A stretch of DNA of 64,000 nucleotides from Alligator mississippiensis. Lineage: Eukaryota > Chordata > Crocodylia > Alligatoridae. The position numbers and the translations under genes are program-made. Numbering within the stretch: the first letter of the stretch is position 1; each line of letters starts with the position of its first letter. The stretch spans positions 38,728,001 to 38,792,000 of the forward strand of contig NC_081826.1 of assembly GCF_030867095.1 (NCBI RefSeq), in the 5' to 3' direction. Under the pieces are notes generated by a model that saw only the letters and a list, made by a program, of their open reading frames with translations, was not told the DNA's origin and did no database searches. Shown here piece by piece: positions 39,701 to 51,700 of the stretch.

Positions 39701-42700
39701 TTCAAAGCAACATACTATTTTCCATTTCCCCTAATTTCTGTCTATTTGTGGGCCCCAAGGACAGGCAGACACAATACCTCCTTGTCTACTGAAATCATCT
39801 ACAACATTATGGGTATTATAAATTATTAATAATCATGAAACGAGTTTCAACTAAGTGAAAATACAGAAGAAAGATTAATAGCATTGCTATAATGGCAGAG
39901 TTATACTCTGAAACTAAGAGAAGAGATTTGTTTCATATAACTATATACTTTTAGTCAGTAAATGTCTCTTTCAACTATTAGTAATTACCCCCAAATTGAA
40001 ATTTATACTGAAGATTACAAAGCTAATTTAAAAAAGGAAAATCCTTGTTGTAAGGAAAATTTTAAAGCAGATATTATATTATTTGCAATATGATTTCCAT
40101 TTAATTAATAAAAACTAAGAGCTAAGGGCAGGATTCAAGCAGTCTCAGAAAGTACCTGAGATTTTAGGCAGCTCAACGCCTAACTTGTGTGCCTGCCCTA
40201 GGAAGTAAATTCTAGCATATCTGAGAATCAGTGGAGACCTTTCAGAGTTGCCTAAGGTGATGCAGGCTTATGCATCTACAGGCCCTATAAAAAAAGAATA
40301 GGTAATAGTAGGCATCCCAAAAGGCAATTCAGAAGTAAAAAAAACAACCAGTGATGTAGAAGGGTGTATCAGACCTTATCTCAAGTTATCTATTACTAGG
40401 GACTTGCTGAAATTGTGATTTCACAGAAAACTGTGCAAAAAAAAAATAAAAAATCACTCAAATTAAATTCAACAAGAACAAGTGAAAAGTTCTGCACTTG
40501 GGCTGGAATAACCGCAAGCACAAATATGAACTGGGGAATGCTTGGCTAGGCTGCAGTACTGCAGGGAAAGACCTGAGGATTACAAAGGACCATAAGCTGA
40601 ATGTGAGCCAACAATGTGCTCCTGTTACAAAAAAGTCAACAACATACTGGCTTGTTCTATTCAGGGATGACTGGTGCTTCCTGAGTCTTGGGGGGCACAA
40701 TTTGAGGGTGGGCCCAGGGGCAGGCCAACAGCCCCATATCCACTCCTATACTTCTGTGCCACAGCTTAGTGCTCCCCTGCCCCAACACACCACCAACCTA
40801 CGCAGCAAAAAACCTGCCCCATCCTGAGTGGTGCCGAGTCAGGGGTCAATCTCGGGGGGGGAGGGGGGGGGCATGTGCCCCCCTTACCAGTCACCTGTGG
40901 TTGTATTAACACAGTTATCACTTTCAAATGAAGGAAAATAAATCTTCAACTCTCTTCAGCACTGGTGAGGCCTCTTCTAGAGTACTAATGTCCAGTTTTG
41001 GGTCCCCCACTTCAACAAAAGATATGGACAGACAGAATCCAACGAAGAGCAAAAAAAATTATTAGAGGCCTAGGAAATACGAGAGCAAAAGCTGAAAGGT
41101 CTAGGGTAATTTAGTTTGGAAAAGAGAAGATGGGGTGGAGGGGATATGGGTGATTATAAAAGAGGACAGAGGACTTTTCTCTATGGCTGCTGGGGACAAA
41201 AATAGGACTAATGGTTTCAAACTTCAGCAAAAGAAATTTAGGTTGGAAATTAGAAATAACTTTTTATCTAGGAGGGTAGTCAAGCACTGGAACAGGCTAC
41301 CTAGAGAAGCTGTAAAATCTCCATCCTTGGAAGTTTTCAGAAGCAGGTTAAACAGAAACTTTGCTAGGATAGTTTAGTTAGGGATGATCCTGCCTTGTAC
41401 AGACAGCTGGACTAGATGACCTCATGAGGTCCCTTCCAGCTCTACTTTCCTATGATCCTAAGTATTTTTGTTTTTTTACGTAATGCCTTCATAAAGCACC
41501 GATTCTCAGCCAGGGTCCTATTGCACTGTGGGTGCTGTGAGATCCTTTTAAGAGTGCTAGTGTTGCATAATTAGCACTGTTAAATGGCAAATACCTATCC
41601 ATGACTCATAAGATAAACCCAGAAATTTCTAATTGGAAATCCATAGAGCTAAGGAGGGGAGCCCAGAGCCTAAAACTTTGAGAACCACTGATTTATAAGT
41701 CAGTAAAATGCATAATCAGTGCTGGGAACCAAGGACAAGGGCCTAGAGTCCAGGTCCCAATCCCCCATGACAATCACTACACTATAGTCTGGCTCCTTCT
41801 TGCTTGTTTTCATTCTGGCCCCATGATTCTTGCACACTTTTCTGTCTAGTGGCCCAGGTTCAAGAGGAATGTCAAAAATGCCTTTAGCTAGCCTGTTTAC
41901 GCTATGATGTTTATATGCCTTCAGAATAAAGGCAAGGGACTACAAACCACATTTTCCAAATCCTAGAGTGAATGGTCTACCTATTAGGCTATTGGACAAG
42001 AAGTGAGCACCACTACCAAAGGCATTCTTCAGCTGAATTTGGTGCTGTCAATGTACATTTGCTACAGTTTTGTCTGTATAATGGCATAGCCCTCTCCAGG
42101 GTCTTAAGCAGAACTTGGCTACCTTCCAGGGCTGATTTGAATTTATCCTAGATCTTATGGGACAGCCAGCCACTTAAGCGGGAGCTCTGGTTTGCTTTTA
42201 CACAGGTACATGTAGCCAAGTGTGGATAACTAGCACCCTTGTATGTACTGAACCACATAATGGATTCAGGTGCATAATGTGTTTGTAGGGGACTGGCACC
42301 AGGCCAATTTGAATCTCTCCTAGGGATTCAGGCATTGAAGTCTTACCCTAAGTCCTAGTTCAGCACCTAAAGAACTAATTTGAATCTGGTTCTAAATATA
42401 TCCAGTCATTTTTATATTTTAAGCTGTACATCACACTTTGAAAGAAGGAATTTGGTTGATGAGTGTTCTGATTACTGGAATCTTGCTTAAACTTTAAGGT
42501 CTCTTGACCCATGAACCAAAATTTATGAAAATGTAATAGATATCACTTTAGTTAAAAACAGCAACAGTTCAAGAGTAAGAGGGGTTTGGAGGGAGATTTT
42601 TGGGAGGAGTCAAGGCAAACTATAAGTTAATGACAGGACTGTAGCTAAGTTTCTGAGTATAGCTGTTAATACAATTTATAACTATGCAAAGTGCACCTGC

Positions 42701-45700
42701 AAAAGAAACCTACAAACACCCATTTATACTGTAAACATGATTGAATATAGTTTCCAAAATGATTAAAAGATTTATGGTGAACAGCATTTATATATAAATA
42801 GAGTTTTAGTGAACTGTTCACTACTGAGTCTATATTAATTTAAAATGAATGTTGTTAAAGCCACTCATGCAATTCTATGTGCATTTAAGACTTAACTCCT
42901 GGAATATTTTTTAAATCACCCTGAACCTAACATCCAAGCAATCCCCAAGATATTTTGATAAATAAATATGATAAGGAGTTAGCCTTAAAGATGACTCAGT
43001 TAAAATAGTATTTCAACAACAAGAAACCAATTTAAATGTTTAGTCATCAGGAATGTGGTTCCCCTACAATGAAAGGGCACTGTTTACCTGTTACAGTCTT
43101 GAATGCAGTCACTGCAGTTGCCTTCTTTTAGGTAACATGCTGCTCTGTTTGAGTATAAGATACTTAAATCATCTGGATTTTGCACTCCTAAAAGGATACG
43201 CAATGACAGTGAAAATTCATTACTGACATTACATTTAAATTAGAACTAAAAGACTACTATAGGTTCCCAGTTGCACTGCAGTGCTGCAGTTTGCTGAGGA
43301 TGCAAAGCTTCAAGGAGCTTTTGTTTATTCAGTTATGTCATCTACAATACATCGTTATTTGAATATGCAAACAAACACTAGTATCTATACTACAGAGAAG
43401 TTTAAAAGATAACTTTACACTATGGTAGCTTATGTGAATCATTTCTTAACTTGACTTCATTATTCACTGCACTGGTATACACTGCCCATCAGCTCCTGCC
43501 AAGAGTATACGGATACTCTGTGATGGCTAAATTGTGGGTCTTCAAGCAATTTTAAACAGACAATCTATTTTATAAAGAAACATCACTTACCTAAATTGAC
43601 GACATTATCAATTGCCTCTGAGTATTTCAACACAGCCTCTCCAAACTGTCCATTCTTAAATAACTCATTTCCTTCACTTTTTAGTTTTGCTGCAGTAGGA
43701 GGAAGCAAAGTAGAAATGCTTTTTCCAGAAGATGAAGACACTGTCTCACATGATCTGGGGTTCTCTTCCTTAACGTTACTGTTCCCACTCTTTTTTTTAT
43801 CGTTGTTCAAATAGCCATTAACTTCAGCTTCTTGATCTGGTAAATGTTTAGGTGTCCTGTTTTCAGATGTGCCTTTTTTTGCTCCACTCCCAGTATGCTC
43901 CCTCTGATTCTGTGTCTCCTTATCATCTGACCTAGAGCCATCTCCTTTGCTGGTAAACTTTTTTTGTACATTCCCCATTTCACTCTTCTCAGTTGCAATC
44001 TCTTCCTGCACTAGCACACCAGTTTCTACAAGGAAGTTAATCAGCTAGGTTAGAGTCTGCATCATCAGAAGAAACTATTGCCAAGGCAAAGGAGGGGTGT
44101 ACTTGAACAGAGCACAGCACAAAATAGTTCAGGAGTATTTATTTATAGGGAGTCATCTGCCTCAGAAAACATTCACAGAAAAAATGACTATATAGTAAGA
44201 AACAGTCTACAGCAGGTAGTAAGACTGTATTACTATGAAATCTGTTGTCTCCTTGCTGATAAGCAACTTATCTCCCACCCCCTTTCTGAGGTGATGTAAT
44301 GGTACAGAATTCACCTGGAAATTAACTCCTTAAATACCACATGTTAAATAAAAAGCTGATATATTGTCATTGAACTTCCGATTCACTTTTTCCAGCCCTC
44401 AATAAAAATTATTAGAATTACAATTTAGAATTACATAAGTATCAAAATAATAGTTCTAGTGACAGTCAGGAGCAAATAGATAAAGAGTCCTACTTAATTA
44501 TTTAACTCAATATTTTAATTTCTAATAGCCTAGCATTAGAGGAGCTAAGTAGCAATTTTAACAGAAAGCATCAGTTAATTGTACACACTAGGTATCTTGG
44601 CACCACTGATCTAGAGGCTAGGCTTTTTATTTTTTTTTACTTTTAAATGGCACAACAAGTGATCTAGAAGGAACTTTACATATTCTTATTTCTTTCAGGA
44701 TTGACTCCAACTGACTGAAACTTACTAATGTTTCCATAGCTTATATGACAACCTATAGTTTAGAATTCTCAAGTTGTTTCTGACTTTACATGTACAAAAA
44801 GATCACTGAAATCAAACTAAGAGGAACAGGACATATCAAGACAGAGGGAAAAATCATTTTACTTGCAACTGACTCATACCTACAAGATTCTATGGAGGTT
44901 CATCCAATAGGGTGAAGGGCACAGTGGCACAACAGTTAAAGTGCCTTGTTGTGATTCCAGCAGTGTGAGGTCAAGCTTTATTAGGGCTTGTGCCAAAGGC
45001 TGTCCCAGTCAACCCTACTGCAAATGGGTACCTGGCCATTCAGGCTGGGGAGTCACAGGCATCTGGACATGGTGCTAACCACATAACTCCCTGTTTGCTG
45101 CTGGTTAAGGAACTGGAGTGGCTTAATCACTGTGACCCAATAGGCCTTTAGACTCAGGCACACTTTCACTTTCACAGTGAGAAGAAATTTTCAATTCTTG
45201 CAGTGACAAAAAAAAAAAACCAGAAGAGGACTTGGTAAGAATCTAGGCATAAGTTGTATAGTGCAGCAGAAACAGACTGAGTAGATTTAGTGATAATTCC
45301 TTTTTCCTCACTCTCTTTTAGTACTGAACAAGAAACTTGAATTAAAGTGAATTTTGCTTTCTATGATTCCCTACTATTGTTACAACATCCAAAGAGGTCA
45401 CTGGAACCAAGCAATCTACATATAAGAACTTGATAAGCACTCCAAATGCCACAGCAAGAGAAAAGCAAAAAAAGAAGGTAATTCATATCAGTTGTCCTTT
45501 GCACAATGTGGAAGAAAATACCAAATCCTGAGGGAAGATAAAAAGCATTTGGAGTCACTTTGAGAAATATGATCCTTCAGAGAAAAGTGTTAAGCTTTGA
45601 GACAGCCTAATTATTTAATGAAAACTTCTTTGAAATGAGCAACTAGTACTACTAAAACTATGCAACAATAGTCAAAAATCCACTTTTTAGGTTTTTCAGT

Positions 45701-48700
45701 ATCTGTATTTAGGACTCAACACTGCATTTCCCTACTGATCTTAAAAAAATTATGGATACTCAAGCCCCTTGAAGTAATGGATTTTCCTTCCTTAAAGTAG
45801 TGGACTGTGCTTTATTTTAAATACAAGCAATGCAAGTTAACTTTTCTTTGGATATATTAATAATTCAAAAGAAAAACTAACTGAAATGAATGCACAAGGT
45901 TATATTCAGGTAACAAGAGACAATAAACTAAACAAATATAAAATAGGATGCATTTTAACTTGCCAGTAAATATCAGAAGAAAAACTCCTGGAATTTACAA
46001 TTTCACCAACTTAAAAAAGGAAGGACTAGCATAACCTAAAAGCTAGTAAGTATTTTGAAACCTTTTTAAAGGTGACATCATTCTAAGAAAGGAAGGAGCA
46101 ATTTAAAAATTAGTGTCCAGTGGCACAAGACTTTGGTTCCCACATGTGTGGTATATGGTAACAATGACAGAATGATACAGAATAGCCAAATGTAAAAGGA
46201 TCAGTTTAAATATAATAAAAGCTACTGGGTAACAGTTTGCCTGATATTATCTCCTCAATTATAGCTTAAGCCAATGCTAGGGATAGTAACTGGACATACC
46301 AGTGCACCTGCTGGAACTGAACCTGTAAATTTCTGGCTAGAGGGTCTTGCCCCTCTGCTCACGGTCAGAGCAATTGCCACTTTTGGGGTCAGGAAGGAAT
46401 TTTAATCCATGGTCAGACTGGCATGGCCTTCTCCTCTGGCACGGGTGGGCCCTTTTCCTTGGATGTCTCAAGTATATTTTGACAACCCTTCCAGCAGAAT
46501 GACACTGACTGCTGTTATCCTCCTGCTCTGCCTGTGGCAAGTTAGGTTATGTGACCCGGTTGATTGTGTAATTCTAGTAATAGGTTAGACAAGGATTTGC
46601 TTGAGATGTTTGGATAGGGATGATCCTGCGCCTCAGGCAGGGGGGCTGGACTAGATGACATCCAGAGGTCCCTGCCACATACTATGTATATTATGCAATT
46701 AACTGGTTAATCATACAATAACTTTAGACTGGCCACACCTGCAAAGGAAAACCAGCCACAAGTGGAAAGTAATCATCATCACATAAAAATGTCTGTGCCG
46801 CTATAAAAAAAGCCAACCAGCTATAAAGATTGTGCTTGAAAATGTGTAACAACTTTATAGCTGGTTTCTATCCAGTTTTAATTTGAATGTATAGCAGGGT
46901 CCCCAGAGATCCCTTCCAGCCCTACTTTTCTAAGGCCAGGGCCACTTGAAAGAACTGATAATAATCTCCGCTGATTACTATTTAATAATATTTAATGTTA
47001 TTTTCTGTACCCTAAATTGTCAATAAATATTTATTTTCATGTTATCTAGTACAGCCTGGATTTGACTTGTTCCATTATAGAGAATTCACTAGATAAACTC
47101 CTAAAGAAATATTTTCTTTGACTGCTTAGGAGTAACCAAACAGAGGTCAAGTGACATTGTATGTGTGAAAGAGTCACAGGAAGAAAAAAAAAATGAAGTC
47201 TTTTCTCCTAAACAGTAACAAGAAAGAGCTGTTGTTATTTAACATTTATATGAATCTATAACTGAATACTTTTCTTAGCTTCAAGAAATTAATTCTACAG
47301 TTAGTTTTAGAGTTAGATTTCATTATTTTAATTTTAAATACTCTGAAATTATACAAGGCTATAATTAAAACTCAACAGAGACAAAAAGCCACAATTAGCT
47401 CAGGTCTCGCTGTGGTAGATGTTACACAAAATCAGCAACAAATAACAGTGCCTGCATCAAAGAGTTTACAGTCTAAAAGACAAGACAAAAAAAGATGGAT
47501 AGGATGAACAAAGAAGGTAACTAATATAACACATACCAAAGGGGACAAATTAGGGCTACCTGTCCCGATAACAAGATAGCATCATTAAATCTCTTTATCT
47601 TTGTAAATGGAATGAATGGTCTATTACTGCAATGCTCAAGGTTTTGGCCCTGCTGGCCAGACAAACGGCATGGGGCCAGTCCATGGGCTGGATTGGGTCC
47701 CCATGCTGCACCCTTCTGGCAGGAATTAGGCTCCAGGGTCCCCATGCTGCCCCCAGCCCCCTGGGATCAGGCTCTGGGGCTGGCTGCACCATCCTCACGG
47801 ATCCATGGGAACCCTGTGGACCAGATGACATGGTGCTGGAAAGGGAGAAAGGGTCGCCTACAGACCAGGGATTGAGCACCCCAGTCTATTAGATTAGTCT
47901 CCATTAGGAACAAAATCTTTCAGCACAGCAATATTGTGAGAAGGATCTCACAAGATTCAAATTTGGGGAAGAGGGGAATTTGGACATGGTATAAGGTCAT
48001 AAAGATAGGGGATGAAGAGGCACTGTAACGTTTAACAGGAGGCTGACATCCTTCTCAATTAGCTCAAAGACCTAGCAATCTCAGAATAATAGAAAGCAAT
48101 CCTGGAAGGAAATGGAATAATCATCTTCAGAGAGTCAGAAAAAGGTACCAAAGTAGAACTTACAAGTTTCCTCTGTAGTTTTGATTGCCTCTGCAGAATT
48201 GGGCTAATTGTGCAGTGACAGATAACTACTAACAACCTTCAAATTGCTAAGTTCACTAATGGAATGGTTATTTTCCTTCTTCAGAGGTAGAAAAATGAGA
48301 CTCCTAATGCTAGCACAACAAACAGAACTGATTCTTTGAGCAGCAGTAAGTTCTGGTCTCTACCTGCAGTCTTTTTACCGAATAAAACAGGAATTTCAAA
48401 ACACAAATCCAGGACCTTTCTCTCATTATTTCATGTGAAAAGCTTGAAGTATTCAGTCATATAGCACTGCCACTAATGCTAAAGAATTAACTGCAATGTC
48501 AAAGAAATTATTCACAACTCCAAAAGGGATTTTCCAGCTCAAAAGAGTAAGAAAATCTGAGGACAAGCAATAGAGTTTTATTTTGAGAACTTCACTTCCC
48601 AAAATATTTAGAAAAATCAATAAACTCTATACGTGGAGACAAATTCCATTAGTAATAGCAACCCATTCTTATTTTGGAAGTCCGCACCTAGCCAGTGGCA

Positions 48701-51700
48701 GGGAGCATACAACTCAGAGAAAAAAAATCACACTTTGCTAATGTCAGCTGATCGCAGGTTATGTGATTCATCAAGGCAACTGAGTAAGTTCTCTCAGCTA
48801 TTCAGTTCACCTTATGGCTCCTGACAATGACAAGACAAAATATAAATTGACGAAAGGTGAAAATGCAAACCCCCATAAAGGGAATTCATATCTGGAAAAG
48901 GTCCAGTTTTAAGTTAAGAATGGTACTTATCATATTTGAGAGAGGAACTTGATACGCATTCTGTCACTTTCAGTAGTATCTTCTGTGTTAAGAAAACACT
49001 CGTGAAGCTGGCAACAAGAGAGCAAACTACCTGTAAAGCATTCTGAACAGCCAGTACTGCTGAATTTAAGACCATAGATGGAGCCAAGCTGGAAGCCAGA
49101 CCAAAAAGGCTTTCCAGAAAGAAAATGGAAATACATCCACGAGCCCCAAAGCTAAAAGGTAGCCTGCTGTGATGCTCTATCCAGCCAACCAGGCTGTTGG
49201 CAGACTAGGGAATCTGGGGGTATGGCTGCAGAGGGTGTTGCTTGCCACAAAATTCAGGGTCCCAAGGCCATATGGGCCCTTGGTGGGAGGAAAGCAAGTG
49301 AATGAAGGCTGTGCTGACTTAGTGCCACTGCTCTGTGACCTGTGCTGGATGCACTTCACCACAGCTGCTGCCACACGGCCCTGCTATAGCTGTCTGATGC
49401 TAGATCCGGCCTATGAGGAGCTCCACAGTCTGGATCTGGCACAGAGCATGGCTTGAATGTGAAACTTCTGCCTTAGAGCCCAAAGAATAAACCAATCAAA
49501 AACTGAACATCTTCTTGTGGAACATCTATCCACAGGATACACTAAATAAAAGCCACACTGGTCTGTTAGAATTTCTTAAGTGTATATGAAGTATAGTTTT
49601 TAAGTAGAGGAGCACCTCTACATCGGTCCCATATTGGATAAGCACCAATATAAGGAAAATTGACTGCATCGGCAATCGGCTTTTTGGCTGATGTGGCCAA
49701 TAATGCCACCAATAAATGCCCCACGCATGCATGCAGCTGCAATGCAGCATGCAGGCAGCCAAGAGAACAGTCCGCAAAGTGGAGAGCAACCAGGTCTGGC
49801 TGGTAAGTCTGTTGTAGGGGAGGGGTGTGTGGGGGGCAGATTGAGGCCCCAGAGGTGAGGGAGGAAGTGGGGTGGGGCAGGGGCTACACAGTCTAGGGGG
49901 GATGCGGAACGGAGCCACAGGTGGCTCATCTGGGGAGTACGGGGCAGGGGCAGCTCCTGCCACTATGCAAACCCCAGGAGGGCATGGGGGGCATGTGCTC
50001 CCAGATCTGCACGTGAGGCGAGGGTGTGCTGCAGCCATGGGTGGCGCTGGGCTCTTGGCAGCAGAGGGGCTGGGCTGGGCATCGCCCAGGACGGACGGTG
50101 GTGCTGGGATGGGGGCTATGGCGAATTTTGGGGAGGCTGCAGCCCCTCCCGCCCATAATCTCCTCCCAGTGCCGCCACTGCCCACCCTGAGTGCAGCCTG
50201 GCCCAACACTGGGAAGAGCTCGGCACTGCCTTGGCCCCAGCCCACAGCAACAATCCAACCTCACCCTATGCACAGATCTGGGGGCCTCCTATGCCCTCCC
50301 AGGATGTATGCAGCAGCAGGAGCTGCCTCCCCCTCTCTGCATCCCCCAGATGAGCCGCTCACAACTCCATCCTCTGCTTTGCTCCAGCTGTGCAGCACCT
50401 GCCCCAGCCCCACTCCCTCCCTCACTGTGGGGGCCTCAGTCTGCCCCCACACACCCCTTCCCTTCCCTTCCCCCAGACTTCCCAGGTGGACACCGCTCTC
50501 CACGCTGCCCAGCTGCATATCAGAATTGGATCGGTATTGGCCGATATGGCTCATTAAAAATCAGCCACCAGTATCGCCTTGGCCCAAAAATTCTCTATCG
50601 GTGTACCCCTATTTTTAAGCTAGACCTTATGTCACTTTTAGCAGATACAGTGCACCAAACAAGGTGATAAAAATCTGTTTTTATTTAGGTCAGCTTTTTT
50701 GGTTTAAATGTATATTTTAAAATATATGTTTAAAATTAAATCTGAAAATAGAATAACTACTATACAGACTGAAGCTTTCTTCAATCTATTAAAATAATTT
50801 AATAAATAATAACAGAAATGTTCTGGATAAATGAGTCTTTCACAATTTTAATAAGTTAAATGGTGGTGTTTTCTTAATGTATAAAACTGGGGGAAACATC
50901 TTTAATTTTTTAGAACAACTTGACCTTTATAAATACCTGACAATGTTATTTGCAATCTTTACATTAAGTAAACACCAGTAATATAGTTTGTCATATGCAG
51001 GCACTTTCAAGTTTCTCTTGTGCAGGTAAATTTTTGCCTTACTTTTTTTCAAGCATGTGCAGGAAGAATAGGTTCTTCATTTGGGACAGTTCATTCAAAT
51101 TTGAATTGAGAGTTGAAAGAACATGCAAGTGTTTTTCTTCCAATCTAACAGTAAAAAGAATCAAGCAGGAAAGGGCAGTATCTACTAAAATGAGAAATAC
51201 GTAAGTTATCCAATCAGAATTTCAGAAGTTTCTACACCTGAAGATGTACATAGGCAACGAGACAGATTTTCAAATGCGTATCAAAAGGTTGGCATCTAAC
51301 TCCCGTTGATTGAAAAAAATGTTGTAAATATCTGATAAAAGATTGAACTCCATATAGCTATCTTAGACATCCATTTTTCTTCTGCTCATGCGAGGATATT
51401 TCATTTTAATTTGCCTCCCATAAAATAACAAAAGAACATATACAGCAGGTTTCCCATTATGAAACTCTTTAAAAAGGAAAGACTGGAAAGACTGCACTAA
51501 AACAAAATAATGTATTTGGGGCAGATATTTTATTCACAGAAACAAGGCAGACTACCTGGTTATTTAATTTTCCTTGGACTCATTAAACGCTTTATCGTAC
51601 AAGAGACTGAGCTCTCCAACTCATCCAGCAGAACACTTAAGCATGTGCTTAATGTTAAGCATGAAAGTAGTTCTGTTGAAGTCAGCCAGACTGCTTATAA

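Larger units (their letters stand above)
37257..43087 (-). other. SPAG1: SPAG1 intron between exons f and g
   Basis: It contains a palindromic hAT element (38548-39576), a + CR1 3' portion (40445-41462) with an internal insertion, and a small hAT-like element (41497-41690). The rest (37257-38540, 39590-40440, 41700-43080) is unassigned AT-rich sequence. Confidence 0.7.

Noticed and set aside
43583..44017. Start codon for a separate gene at 44017
   Set aside because: It is a GTG inside SPAG1 exon e. The frame extends to the acceptor at 44026-44027 and joins exon d in phase.
49526..50667. ORFs of 239, 248 and 158 codons
   Set aside because: Same explanation: the GC-rich palindromic hAT copy 2, with no motif and mutually overlapping frames.
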